Position numbers and translations under genes: made by a program
Assembly (NCBI RefSeq): GCF_016908295.1
Contig: NZ_JAFBDO010000002.1
Coordinates: 744,001 to 808,000, forward strand
Length of the DNA: 64,000 bases
Reading direction: 5' to 3'
DNA from: Thalassobacillus pellis
Lineage (GTDB): Bacteria; Bacillota; Bacilli; Bacillales; Halobacillaceae
The notes under the pieces: model-generated
Seen by the model: the letters and a program-made list of their open reading frames with translations, nothing else
Told to the model about the DNA's origin: nothing
The model's database searches: none
Part shown: positions 49,392 to 58,477 of the stretch, one piece after another
Numbering within the stretch: the stretch's first letter is position 1
Layout of the letters: the number at the start of each line of letters is the position of its first letter

Positions 49392-50651
49392 ATGGCACAA
49401 ACTGCTACTGAAAATAGAAGCCTGCCAAAGAGTAACAGGCAGGCTACGACTGAAGTATCTCCTTTGAACCCTATACAGAAGCCATACCTGTTAGCGGGGG
49501 TGGCGGCTACTATCATTCTGTTTATAGCGACAGTCGCTGTCGCTGGGTGGGTTCAAGGATTGTTGTTTGTCATTGGCTTAGGGCTTGGACTGGCATTGCT
49601 TTATGCACGCTTTGGTTTCACCTCGGCTTTCCGGAGGTTATTGTCGGTCGGTAATGTCCAGGGTCTGCAGGCGCACATGGTCATGCTTGCAGTGGCAACC
49701 ACTTTGTTTGCTATAATTTTCGCAACCAATTTCAGTTTCACAGGCGTTGACCCTACGGGCTATGTATCCCCGGTAGGCATCAGCGTCGTGTTCGGTTCGT
49801 TCCTGTTCGGAATGGGTATGCAGATGGGATCCGGTTGTGCGTCCGGTACTTTATACAGTGTCGGTGGGGGTAAATCCTCCATGGTACTGACATTGTTAGG
49901 CTTCATTGCCGGGTCTGTCATTGGTGCATATCACTTCATCTTTTGGACACAGGAAACACCTTCCCTGCCCCCAATTTCATTGGCAGAATCAACTGGTTTC
50001 GGTTATTTCGGAGGCTGGATCTTCCAGTTGCTCATTTTCCTGGGAATCTATGGCCTTACTGTTAAATACGCACAGAAAAAGAATCCGCCGCAGATGAAAC
50101 CTCTGCCGACGACGACCGGTCTCAAAAGACTGTGGAGAGGATCATGGCCGCTGCTCATGGCGGCAGTCGTTCTTGCCGGCCTGAATGCACTTACTTTGAC
50201 CGTGCGCGGCAACCCTTGGGGTATCACTTCCGCGTTTGCCCTATGGGGATCAAAAGTGTTGATGGCCTTTGGTATCGATGTTTCCAGTTGGGGCTACTGG
50301 CAAGGAAACACGGAAGCATTGCAGACAACTGTGCTTGCCGATTCCACCAGTGTGATGAACTTCGGAATCATCCTTGGTGCATTTATGGCAGCAGCCGCAC
50401 AAGGGAACTTTAAACCAGGTAAAATCAAGCCAGGTATCGCTGCTTCCTCGATCATCGGCGGTTTGATGATGGGATATGGGGCACGCCTTGCTTTCGGCTG
50501 TAATATCGGGGCTTACTTCGGCGGGATTGCTTCCTTCAGCTTACATGGCTGGGTATGGATGATTATGGCTCTTGCCGGCAGTTATTTGGCATTGTTTATT
50601 CGACCACTTTTCGGATTGAAAAACCCAAACCCAAAAGACTCCATGTGTTAG
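49392..50651 (+). CDS. YeeE/YedE family sulfur-compound transporter
   Basis: A 419-residue, about 10-TM protein of the YeeE/YedE (TsuA thiosulfate uptake) family, a duplicated fold. The two essential cysteine regions are 'GMQMGSGCASGTLYSVGGG' and 'RLAFGCNIGAYFGGIA', with the family Cys in each. It probably imports thiosulfate or a related sulfur species; no rhodanese or TusA gene adjoins, so partner proteins must be elsewhere. ATG after TTAGGAGGCATTAAATCT. Flanked by TGGTTCTC elements on both sides. Confidence 0.87.
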   Translation: MAQTATENRSLPKSNRQATTEVSPLNPIQKPYLLAGVAATIILFIATVAVAGWVQGLLFVIGLGLGLALLYARFGFTSAFRRLLSVGNVQGLQAHMVMLAVATTLFAIIFATNFSFTGVDPTGYVSPVGISVVFGSFLFGMGMQMGSGCASGTLYSVGGGKSSMVLTLLGFIAGSVIGAYHFIFWTQETPSLPPISLAESTGFGYFGGWIFQLLIFLGIYGLTVKYAQKKNPPQMKPLPTTTGLKRLWRGSWPLLMAAVVLAGLNALTLTVRGNPWGITSAFALWGSKVLMAFGIDVSSWGYWQGNTEALQTTVLADSTSVMNFGIILGAFMAAAAQGNFKPGKIKPGIAASSIIGGLMMGYGARLAFGCNIGAYFGGIASFSLHGWVWMIMALAGSYLALFIRPLFGLKNPNPKDSMC

Positions 50652-50663
50652 AGCAACAAAACT

Positions 50664-50714
50664 AAATCTACCCCGGGAGAACCAGATTCTGGTTCTCCCG
50701 GGGTAGATTTTTTT
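50664..50714. terminator. Terminator between YeeE/YedE and MFS genes, built from TGGTTCTC elements
   Basis: A 20-bp perfect stem (AAATCTACCCCGGGAGAACC / GGTTCTCCCGGGGTAGATTT) then TTTT on the plus side and AAAAAAA as its counterpart on the minus side. Confidence 0.93.
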
Positions 50715-50715
50715 G

Positions 50716-51885
50716 TTATACGAGCTGTTTTGATTTTTCTTTTTTCATAAATAGAGATATGACGAACATAGCGGCAAGGAATACGATGATCAGACTGAAT
50801 CCGCCTGCCTGGCCGAACCAGTCAGAAACATAACCGATAAGGAGACCTGCCAGTCCGCCACCGATTCCAGAAGCAATATAAATCAGGCCAAGTGCCGTAC
50901 CTGGATTTTTTGAAATGGTCGTTCCAAAAGCGGTGCCTGTCGGAAAGAGTGTGGAGAAAAACAGTCCAGCTCCAGCAAACAAGTAAGGGAATTGTTCAGC
51001 GAATAAAAAGCTGATTCCCACCATCACTGTAGATCCGGCAGAAAAGATGATCATGATTTTCCGCTCATTAATTTTGTTAGACAGATACGCAACCCCTAGA
51101 CGGCCAATCATAAAGAAGACCGAGAATAATGACAATATAGTTGCTATCATGTCTTCTACAGCTTTCTTGGACATGCCGCCCAGGTCCAATGACTTCAGAT
51201 AAGTCGGGAAGAAGTTCGTGAAGGAAACCTCCGCTGATACTTCAAACAGTAAGAAAAACATGACGAATACCATCTGGGCATCCTTCAGCATCGGAATAAA
51301 CGCCTTCAGGTTGATTTTTTCCACTTTTCCCGTCGGGAAGTTTACGAACGTAATATACGCGATTACCGCTATATGCAGGGCTGCAATTCCGATATAAAAC
51401 GCACGCCACGATGCGAACTGGAATAAAAAGTTCAGGATTTGTGGAAATAATACCATCCCGAGGCCATAAATACCCATAGCCAGGTTGAACATCTGGTTTT
51501 GTTTTTTCGGATAAGCTACCGGGATAATCGCATTGGAGGCAACACCGAGCGCTCCCAAACCAAAACCGATCAGCATATAGAAACCGAGGAAAAACATGAT
51601 GGTGCCGGCTAAACCGGTTCCAAGGAAGCCGATACCCATGATAATAGCTGCTGCTATAGTCATGATCCGCAACCCGTTTTTATCAGTCAAGTAACCGAAT
51701 ATCATACTTGCTAACGTAAATCCTACCTGGAATATGAAAACAATTAATCCAAATTGGCTCATATCAAGACCGATATCTTTTTCGACCTGATCAAGCACGA
51801 TTCCTTTTGTATTTGTCACACCACCGGATATGAACTGTGTAAACAGCAGTATGACTAATGCGTGAATACTCTTTCCTTTTGACAT
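50716..51885 (-). CDS. MFS transporter
   Basis: A 389-residue 12-TM major facilitator: 'FGYLTDKNGLRIMTIAAAI' (motif A-like, D-K-x-G), 'FYMLIGFGLGALGVASNAII' and 'LIYIASGIGGGLAGLLIGYV'. It resembles FucP-like sugar and other anion/sugar MFS carriers; direction and substrate are not determined. ATG at 51885 after GGAGGTCATTCAC; upstream in-frame codons are not family-like. Convergent with the sulfur transporter, sharing its terminator. Confidence 0.82.
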   Translation of the reverse strand: MSKGKSIHALVILLFTQFISGGVTNTKGIVLDQVEKDIGLDMSQFGLIVFIFQVGFTLASMIFGYLTDKNGLRIMTIAAAIIMGIGFLGTGLAGTIMFFLGFYMLIGFGLGALGVASNAIIPVAYPKKQNQMFNLAMGIYGLGMVLFPQILNFLFQFASWRAFYIGIAALHIAVIAYITFVNFPTGKVEKINLKAFIPMLKDAQMVFVMFFLLFEVSAEVSFTNFFPTYLKSLDLGGMSKKAVEDMIATILSLFSVFFMIGRLGVAYLSNKINERKIMIIFSAGSTVMVGISFLFAEQFPYLFAGAGLFFSTLFPTGTAFGTTISKNPGTALGLIYIASGIGGGLAGLLIGYVSDWFGQAGGFSLIIVFLAAMFVISLFMKKEKSKQLV

Positions 51886-52119
51886 GTGAATGACCTCCAA
51901 CTGTTGAACTATTTGGAACATTCCACATGAATATTTAACTAAAACATTTTAATTAATTGACAGACTATAAACCGTTTTCAAAGGAATATGTAGGACGATT
52001 AAGAGAAAATGGAATGGCAGAAGCAAATAATTGCAATGAAAAATTATGGTGGTTATTACCCATAGGAAAACCCGAACATGGATCTTCTCTGTTCAGCTAT
52101 CTGCATAATTAGCGCTTAT

Positions 52120-52500
52120 CTACTCCCTATAAAAATTAATATAGAAAGGCATCGCGAGCAGGGAAGCAAGCAAAGTTACATAAAACCCGTAATGCGTGTT
52201 CTCATAACTAATTCTGAAGCTGAGTTCTCCTGTAATTGTTGGTACATGCCAGGAAAAAAACAGATAAACACAAGAGAGTGGTACCATGGATAATGCCGCG
52301 AAACTGACCCAACGTGACTTCCAGATAAACATCAATGCTCCCACCAGGCCAATGAAAATGGTGGGTGCCGCTGCAACCCAATGCCAGCCGCTGGTATAAT
52401 CTATCTCAGGACTAAAGTAAAACCAAGGACAAAACAAACCTATACAGCTTATAATTAATAAGATGCTTATAGGCCATTTCCTAGTCTGGGTAAAAAACAT
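52120..52500 (-). CDS. Hypothetical four-TM membrane protein
   Basis: A 126-residue protein with four hydrophobic helices ('WPISILLIISCIGLFCPWFY', 'WVAAAPTIFIGLVGALMFIW', 'FAALSMVPLSCVYLFFSW', 'FYVTLLASLLAMPFYINF'). Family not recognised. ATG at 52500 after GAGGTTCC; an upstream start nine codons earlier lacks spacing. Stands alone. Confidence 0.62.
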   Translation of the reverse strand: MFFTQTRKWPISILLIISCIGLFCPWFYFSPEIDYTSGWHWVAAAPTIFIGLVGALMFIWKSRWVSFAALSMVPLSCVYLFFSWHVPTITGELSFRISYENTHYGFYVTLLASLLAMPFYINFYRE

Positions 52501-52740
52501 GGAACCTCTTTCCTTCTTACTTTTCATTAAGATTAAGTTGAATTTTTATTCCTCTAATAGAATAATAGCGAGAATTATCCCTATAAGCAAAATACGTTTT
52601 GCCCTTCATTGCCACTCGGATAATGAACTGCCTGACACTGCTGGCATTAGGATGGTACTATAAATATAACTAGGATAGACCACCAGCATAGCTACTGTCT
52701 GATGTAAAACTGTGAATCCTAAGATAAGGAGGAAAATGAC

Positions 52741-53187
52741 GTGTTAACTGTGAAGGAAATTTCAGCGGAAGCTACATATGAGCTACGCCACAAGGCGCTG
52801 CATCTAAACAAGCCTGTAAAAGCGTACCAATACCCTGGAGATGACCTGGATACGACCTTTCATTTAGGTGCATTTGAAAATCGGAAACTGACAGGGGTTG
52901 CATCTTTTTATATGGAAGGAACAGATGCCATCCATTCCCATAAACAACTCCGAATGAGAGGGATGGCTGTGGACGAACCAGATCAAGATTTGAGAATTGG
53001 AACAACTGTATTACATAAAGCAAACCGAATCTTATATCATGGTAATGCCGAATACCTCTGGTGCCATGCAAAAACATCCGCCCAGCCCTTCTATGAAAGA
53101 ATTGGTTTTTCTCAAATTGGGGACGCTTTTGCAACCAAAACGAATGATGCATACGTAATTCTATATAAAAAAATTGAAAAACCTTAA
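52741..53187 (+). CDS. GNAT N-acetyltransferase
   Basis: A 148-residue acetyltransferase of the YitI/Acetyltransf_10 type: 'VKEISAEATYELRHKAL', 'FHLGAFENRKLTGVASFYME', 'KQLRMRGMAVDEPDQDLRIG' (acetyl-CoA loop, degenerate) and 'AKTSAQPFYERIGFSQIG'. The Gln/Arg-x-x-Gly-x-Gly loop reads 'DEPDQDLRIGTTVL', so CoA binding may be weak. GTG start behind AAGGAGGAAAATGAC. Confidence 0.82.
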   Translation: MLTVKEISAEATYELRHKALHLNKPVKAYQYPGDDLDTTFHLGAFENRKLTGVASFYMEGTDAIHSHKQLRMRGMAVDEPDQDLRIGTTVLHKANRILYHGNAEYLWCHAKTSAQPFYERIGFSQIGDAFATKTNDAYVILYKKIEKP

Positions 53188-53292
53188 CAGAATTACCGGT
53201 TGCTATAAAACAATTTGCTGCTTTTATATTTAGCAGAAACATTTGTCACTGCGGAATGAAGCTAGGTTCTGATACTAGCTACACCAACAATC

Positions 53293-53323
53293 GTCCAGCC
53301 TCCTATGCACAGGCTGGACTTCT
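53293..53323. terminator. Hairpin between GNAT and DUF817 genes
   Basis: GTCCAGCCT, 9-base loop, AGGCTGGAC then TTCTTT on the plus side; between convergent genes. Confidence 0.7.
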
Positions 53324-53339
53324 TTAGTGAAATATACTT

Positions 53340-54179
53340 TTATTCCAGCGGGATTTTCTTTTTCACCTGCTTTAACGTAGCTACGATTAGAAAGCTGACG
53401 ATCACTAATAAGAGCCAGGAACTTACCTTCCCTACATGCACAAGACTCCATGCATCTCTTTGGTTCGGATATTCCCATGCTCCAAAGAACGTTGCGATAT
53501 TTTCAGCCACCCATATAAAAAAACCGATAAGAAAGAAAGAGAGTACCAGCGGCATACGGTAACGCGTTCCACTTACCTCATAGGCGACCGATGATTGCCA
53601 AAAGACAATAATCACAAGGCCAGATAACCACCAGCGAACGTCAATCCAGTAATGATGGGTGAAAAAATTCAAATAAATCGCAGCGGCCAGCGGTACAACA
53701 ATCACAAACGGCGGCCACTTAATCAGTTCAACTTCTAACCTTCTCCACGCCTGACAAAGATAACTCGCTACGCTTGCGTACATGAACCCACTAAACAAAG
53801 GCACCCCAAAAACTTTGGAGTATGCTTCTCCCGGATAAGACCAGGACCCCATATGCACTTTGAAAAGTTCAAGTCCAAGCCCGATAATGTGGAATAAGGT
53901 AATCACCTTCAGTTCATCCCGGGTTTCCAGCCCCGAACGAAGCATCCACCACTGCATCAGAATGCAGATAAGGAGAAGCCAGTCGTATCGTGGCAGAATC
54001 GGAAGCGGCATGATTTGCGTTAAAGCTAACGAGGCAAAAATAACGACAGGAAACAAGCAGGAAAGCGCCTGCTCCCACCCAAAGCGAACGAGTTGTTTCA
54101 ACGCTCTCATGATTTGTGCCTTAAAAAGTTTTTCCTGAATCCGGCTATAACAGCTATATAAATATAAAATGAAATACAT
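53340..54179 (-). CDS. yoaT: DUF817 family membrane protein (YoaT-like)
   Basis: A 279-residue, about eight-TM protein similar to B. subtilis YoaT: 'GWEQALSCLFPVVIFASLAL', 'YDWLLLICILMQWWMLRSG', 'VHMGSWSYPGEAYSKVFGVP', 'LSFFLIGFFIWVAENIATFF', 'WLLLVIVSFLIVATLK'. Function unknown. Start uncertain: the ATG at 54179 (GGTGTTCCT) may be preceded by unneeded residues; the family often starts near 'MRALKQLVRFGWEQ'. Follows the HTH gene, as in B. subtilis. Confidence 0.85.
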   Translation of the reverse strand: MYFILYLYSCYSRIQEKLFKAQIMRALKQLVRFGWEQALSCLFPVVIFASLALTQIMPLPILPRYDWLLLICILMQWWMLRSGLETRDELKVITLFHIIGLGLELFKVHMGSWSYPGEAYSKVFGVPLFSGFMYASVASYLCQAWRRLEVELIKWPPFVIVVPLAAAIYLNFFTHHYWIDVRWWLSGLVIIVFWQSSVAYEVSGTRYRMPLVLSFFLIGFFIWVAENIATFFGAWEYPNQRDAWSLVHVGKVSSWLLLVIVSFLIVATLKQVKKKIPLE

Positions 54180-54203
54180 AGGAACACCGCCGATACCAGT
54201 TAA

Positions 54204-54425
54204 TTAATCCTCGCTATCTTCATCACTTCTGTATTCTAAAATATCCCCAGGCTGACAATCCAAAGCCTTACAAATCGCCTCTAAAGTGGAGAATCGGATT
54301 GCCTTCGCCTTTCCATTTTTCAATATGGATAGGTTCGCCATCGTTATTCCCACTCTTTCGGAAAGTTCCGTGACGCTCATTTTCCTTTTGGCCAGCATGA
54401 CATCAATATTGATTATGATTGACAT
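54204..54425 (-). CDS. yozG: XRE/Cro-type HTH regulator (YozG-like)
   Basis: A 73-residue single-domain repressor: 'IDVMLAKRKMSVTELSERVG', 'ITMANLSILKNGKAKAIRFS', 'ICKALDCQPGDILEY', the YozG/HTH_26 pattern. ATG at 54425 after GAGGTGAATAAT. It lies between DUF2975 and DUF817 genes, matching B. subtilis yoaS-yozG-yoaT. It probably represses this operon via the 13-bp inverted repeat upstream of DUF2975. Confidence 0.85.
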   Translation of the reverse strand: MSIIINIDVMLAKRKMSVTELSERVGITMANLSILKNGKAKAIRFSTLEAICKALDCQPGDILEYRSDEDSED

Positions 54426-54435
54426 ATTATTCACC

Positions 54436-54918
54436 TCAGACCGTTAGATCATTTTCTGATTTGATATCAATGGCATCTTTTAAAAGCTTTTGGAGAACAG
54501 CGGCAAAAACTGCGACCACCATAGGCGCAAATACAAATGCCATACCGACTAGCACCACACCCGGAGCATCGTCTAATTCCGCAAAAATATAGAAAAATGG
54601 CAGGCTGGCAACGTATAAACCAGTAATTGTGATTGCAAAGACTTTGATATTCCGCAAAGCTTTTACAGACAACTCCGAGAAAGCATTGTTTTTGTCAATA
54701 TAACTCAGCAGCCGGAACGCCTGATACAAAGCACCGAAAAATGGTATCGCTGAAATATACATGAGAACGATAATGATATATATGGCATAATCGTACGGCG
54801 GATCTCCTTCTGCAACATCCCTCGCTAACGACGGAAGTCCAAATATGCACAGCGCAAGAATTGGAACACCCAATAGAAAAACAGCCAGCTTTAAAAACAG
54901 TGTTGAACCTCGTTTCAT
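54436..54918 (-). CDS. yoaS: DUF2975 family membrane protein (YoaS-like)
   Basis: A 160-residue four-TM protein: 'TLFLKLAVFLLGVPILALCI', 'IPFFGALYQAFRLLSYIDKN', 'LPFFYIFAELDDAPGVVLVG', ending 'FAAVLQKLLKDAIDIKSEND', the hallmark DUF2975 C-terminus. DUF2975 proteins are regularly paired with YozG-like regulators; the membrane protein is thought to control the regulator (inference). ATG at 54918 after GAGGTGCTTTTT. Confidence 0.87.
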   Translation of the reverse strand: MKRGSTLFLKLAVFLLGVPILALCIFGLPSLARDVAEGDPPYDYAIYIIIVLMYISAIPFFGALYQAFRLLSYIDKNNAFSELSVKALRNIKVFAITITGLYVASLPFFYIFAELDDAPGVVLVGMAFVFAPMVVAVFAAVLQKLLKDAIDIKSENDLTV

Positions 54919-54934
54919 AAAAAGCACCTCACCT

Positions 54935-54983
54935 ATTTATTGTAAAATGATTGTAGCATAACATTTATCGTTTTACAATAAAT
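54935..54983. promoter_or_regulatory. 13-bp inverted repeat before the DUF2975-HTH operon
   Basis: ATTTATTGTAAAA (54935-54947) and TTTTACAATAAAT (54971-54983), perfect, separated by 23 bp. Likely binding region of the YozG-like regulator. 54984-55045 is AT-rich without genes. Confidence 0.65.
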
Positions 54984-55044
54984 AATTATCTAATTTCATT
55001 TTATATTTATTGCTTTAGAATGTTATTCCCGCCTTTATGCAGAA

Positions 55045-55077
55045 ATAAAAAAGCATCCCTTTTTATGAAGAGATGCT
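55045..55077 (-). terminator. Terminator of the ECF sigma-ABC operon
   Basis: Minus strand AGCATCTCTT, CATA loop, AAAAGGGATGCT then TTTTTTATTT. It lies about 115 bp after the last permease stop; the gap is otherwise empty. Confidence 0.8.
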
Positions 55078-55192
55078 CTTACCATTGAATGAATAACTTG
55101 TTTACTCCACTTGTCATTTTCTGCTGCAAGAAAATGATTAGTTCTGTAATGCAAATCACTCTAGTAAAGATTGGGGAATGCTTTCTATTTAT

Positions 55193-56329
55193 CTAAACAA
55201 TATCGATTATTCTCTCCTTTTTCCACCTAAAGCTCAGTACTGCCCCGCCGATCAGCAGTAACCCTATATATGTACCAATGGTCAGATAGACGGGATATTG
55301 CATGCCGAACATTCTTGTAATCAAGTATTCCTTGATTAAGAGTATTAAAACAACTGCTATTGGTATTTGCGAACCTATCAAGGAAATGTAACTCCACACA
55401 ACCCTAGATAAGTAGGTTGAAATGGCTGCTGTAACAAAGCTGAGTAAATACACCCCCACAACCGAAGCTATGATGTATTGAAAAAAGGTTATGTCCAGCC
55501 AATAATGACCGTTGAATTCAAATGAAAAGAGACTTGAGGCAAAGAACTCACTCGTTTCATTTTGGGCATAAAGCTGAAAGAAGATTCCCAGATATACAGT
55601 CGTAATCATGGTGGCCGTAACCATGGCGGCGACCAGCTTTTTCTTGAATAAATTACGTCCTTCCATAGTCGTGTACTGAAGCGTGATCGCATTATTTTGA
55701 TATTCAATGATATGGATGCGACTCACGACAATGATTACACTAAGTACAATGAGGATACCGACCATGGAAATCAGATTTGAAAAGTTAGCAATAACGTAAT
55801 CTGGAAGAATGGAATGTCTCGATTCGCTATTTAAATACTCTTTTTTCCATTCTTCATTATCGATGTAACGATTGGTTAAAGTTCTTTCCTCAAAATGCTC
55901 ATACCTCTCCATGATACTCTCTCTTGCTTGTAATTCCCAGAAGATATCAATCTCTTTTTTGAAGATGATTTCGGCTTTTAAATTATCCAATTCGGGATTG
56001 GATGGACGGTCGAATTTTTTAAAACCTTCATAGGTGGTTATCCCCGCATTGGCGAACTCTTCTTGGGAAGCTACGTATTTATCTGCTTTGTTCACTTCTT
56101 TTTCATAAGTTTTTTTGAAATTTTCATATTCCTTCTTATTCATTTCCGGACCATACTTTGCAATCATTTGTTTGGTAATTTTAAAGTGATCTCCAGCCGG
56201 GCGGCCATTTGGAAAATATTCGAAGTGAAAGCTTAAAAACAGTTGGTAAAACAGGAAGCTTAGCAGGAATAGTAATCCAATCACTTTCCAATTAAACAAC
56301 TTGCCTATTTCATATAAGATAATCCGCAT
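55193..56329 (-). CDS. ABC-2 exporter permease (last gene of operon)
   Basis: A 378-residue ABC-2 type permease with an extended extracytoplasmic loop after TM1 (about residues 35-185, predicted helical, 'EYENFKKTYEKEVNKADKYV') and five C-terminal TM helices ('LISMVGILIVLSVIIVVSRI', 'FFQYIIASVVGVYLLSFVTA'). Together with the next permease it forms a heterodimer. Starts 13 bp after its neighbour's stop. Confidence 0.78.
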   Translation of the reverse strand: MRIILYEIGKLFNWKVIGLLFLLSFLFYQLFLSFHFEYFPNGRPAGDHFKITKQMIAKYGPEMNKKEYENFKKTYEKEVNKADKYVASQEEFANAGITTYEGFKKFDRPSNPELDNLKAEIIFKKEIDIFWELQARESIMERYEHFEERTLTNRYIDNEEWKKEYLNSESRHSILPDYVIANFSNLISMVGILIVLSVIIVVSRIHIIEYQNNAITLQYTTMEGRNLFKKKLVAAMVTATMITTVYLGIFFQLYAQNETSEFFASSLFSFEFNGHYWLDITFFQYIIASVVGVYLLSFVTAAISTYLSRVVWSYISLIGSQIPIAVVLILLIKEYLITRMFGMQYPVYLTIGTYIGLLLIGGAVLSFRWKKERIIDIV

Positions 56330-56342
56330 AGACTTCTCTCCT

Positions 56343-57593
56343 CTAATGTAATTGCATTCGTTTGAAGCGTCGGATACTCAATGCACATAGTGACCCTGTT
56401 ACGAGTGTCCAGACAACGATCGTTACAGCTTCGTAAGTTTTATAGATTGTAAACGGACCGTTTCCCATCAACCATTCATGAGGATTCATAACCATTACGT
56501 AAGGCGTGTATTGCAAGTAGAAAATGAAATTACTGCCATGTGGGGCTATTTCCGGGAGAAGCACACCGGCTCCTGCAATAATTAAGAAACAGAAAAATAC
56601 GAGATACGTGTTTTTCATGAAGATAGACAGGAAAAAAGTGATTCCCATAAATAAGTATTGAATAATGATTACAAATAAAACAAAGAAACCTAAGTATTCT
56701 AAGAACGATAGATTCCACCAAGTGATATATGGCAGAGGCATTTCCGCATTAAAATAAGTACTGATCGGCACATTCCAGAGACCGGAATAGTCATACGTCA
56801 AAAAGTACGTGGTGAAGGTAACCCCAATTAACACTAATATGACGAAAAAACCCGCAATGGATGCAGCGGCAAGCTTAGCCAAGGCAAGCTTACGGCCTCT
56901 TTTCGCTGTATAGCTGACCGCTGCTGTTTTATTTTCAAATTCATAATTTGTGACTGCTGCGGTAATAAGGACAAAGAGCAGCATCAATTCAAAGATCAGC
57001 GCTCGTCCAATCTTTTCAAATAACAATTCATGCATCTCATAAACCTTGTTGTGAAAGAACAGATGCTTGTGCTCCCCATTCTCGATCAATTCCTCCAAAC
57101 GCCGGTCAAGCTTTTGGAACTGGTCACGGACAGTGTCTGCTGCAGCGTCCTTCATTCCATACATACCGATGATTGCACTTGCACTATCTTTAAGATCTAA
57201 TTTTTGATAAAATTCATCGATATCCTGGGAGACCCGGTAATATGTTTCTATTGAACGATACTGCCAGAGTTTTTGCATTTCGTCCTCGTTAAATGGTTTT
57301 TCAGATATATATGTATCCAACAATTCGGAAGGATGCTCATACGTTTTTCCATCATGCTTAGCGATATGATTTACCCAGGCGACCTTCTCTTCATAGTCAT
57401 CGCCTAAATCCGTCATCATTTCTACGTTTATATCATGACCATAGTTTCTGACAAGGTCTTTTAATACGGCCATATCTTCTTTGAAATCGGTATTAGTCAA
57501 ACTAATCAATACATTTAAGCCGATAAAAAAGAGAAGAAGAAACCAGATAATCGGCATTTTGGCGATTTTCCACAATTCATGTTTTATAATCAT
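56343..57593 (-). CDS. ABC-2 exporter permease
   Basis: A 416-residue protein similar in layout to the previous: TM1 'KMPIIWFLLLFFIGLNVLIS', a long extracellular loop to about 200, then 'LIFELMLLFVLITAAVTNYE', 'ASIAGFFVILVLIGVTFTTY' and further helices to the C-terminus. Start overlaps the ATPase stop by 4 bp. The twin extracellular loops suggest sensing of, or release of, a peptide or lipid at the cell surface, which is inference. Confidence 0.78.
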   Translation of the reverse strand: MIIKHELWKIAKMPIIWFLLLFFIGLNVLISLTNTDFKEDMAVLKDLVRNYGHDINVEMMTDLGDDYEEKVAWVNHIAKHDGKTYEHPSELLDTYISEKPFNEDEMQKLWQYRSIETYYRVSQDIDEFYQKLDLKDSASAIIGMYGMKDAAADTVRDQFQKLDRRLEELIENGEHKHLFFHNKVYEMHELLFEKIGRALIFELMLLFVLITAAVTNYEFENKTAAVSYTAKRGRKLALAKLAAASIAGFFVILVLIGVTFTTYFLTYDYSGLWNVPISTYFNAEMPLPYITWWNLSFLEYLGFFVLFVIIIQYLFMGITFFLSIFMKNTYLVFFCFLIIAGAGVLLPEIAPHGSNFIFYLQYTPYVMVMNPHEWLMGNGPFTIYKTYEAVTIVVWTLVTGSLCALSIRRFKRMQLH

Positions 57594-58477
57594 ACAGTAC
57601 TGCCTGCTAGTGTGGCATCATCCTGATAGATATATAAAAATACATCCTCCAAGCTGGGACGAACATTTCTCCATGCCGGATCTATCGCCTTCTCCTCCGT
57701 GATAAAACGGAAAGTCATTTGATCTCTTTCCTGTCGCTCCCCAATCGAGAAATACTTAGCTCGAAAAGATTCTGCATTTGCTATCTCCACCTCTGTTTCA
57801 TATATTTTCCCTTCTAAAATTTCACAAATATTTGTGATGGAGTCTTTATAGAGAACTTTCTTATCTTTGATCATGATGATCTGGTTTGCAATGGACTCCA
57901 CGTCAGAAACAATATGGGTGGAAAGAATTATGATCCTGTCCTGAGCAAGTACGTTCAAAAGTTTACGGAAGCGTGCCCGTTCCTTTGGATCAAGTCCTGA
58001 TGTAGGTTCATCAAGAATCAGGATTTTTGGGTCATTTAACATAGCCTGGGCAATCCCGACCCGCTGAATCATACCCCCTGAAAACTTTTTCAGCTTCTTA
58101 TTGGTAACGTTTTCCAGCCCAACCAGCTTCAGAAGTTCAGTGATTTTTTGTTTAGCTGTATTCTTTTCCATCCCTTTTAGAGCAGCTAAATACATCAGAT
58201 ACTTTTCTGGAGTGTAATTTTTGTAATACCCAAATTCCTGAGGCAGGTAGCCTAGCACATTTCGGTACTCTTCATCCAGAGTTGTTATATCCGTTCCATC
58301 GTAAAGTATTTCACCATTTGTCGGAAACAATAGAGTGACCAGCATTTTAATCATAGTCGTCTTTCCTGCTCCATTTGGTGCCAGCAAGCCGTATATACCA
58401 TTATCAAACTCTAGCGTGACATCTTTTAATGCTGTGAAGTTACCGAATTTTTTACTTACTTGATTCATTACAAGCAT
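57590..58477 (-). CDS. ABC exporter ATPase
   Basis: A 295-residue ATPase: Walker A 'LLAPNGAGKTTMIKML', Q-loop 'LGYLPQEFGYY', signature 'KFSGGMIQRVGIAQA', Walker B 'ILILDEPTSGLDPKERARF' and H-loop 'IILSTHIVSDVESI'. It belongs to the ABC-2 exporter class (antibiotic or peptide export, or self-immunity). It starts directly after the stop of the membrane-protein gene (1-bp spacing). Confidence 0.9.
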   Translation of the reverse strand: MLVMNQVSKKFGNFTALKDVTLEFDNGIYGLLAPNGAGKTTMIKMLVTLLFPTNGEILYDGTDITTLDEEYRNVLGYLPQEFGYYKNYTPEKYLMYLAALKGMEKNTAKQKITELLKLVGLENVTNKKLKKFSGGMIQRVGIAQAMLNDPKILILDEPTSGLDPKERARFRKLLNVLAQDRIIILSTHIVSDVESIANQIIMIKDKKVLYKDSITNICEILEGKIYETEVEIANAESFRAKYFSIGERQERDQMTFRFITEEKAIDPAWRNVRPSLEDVFLYIYQDDATLAGSTV

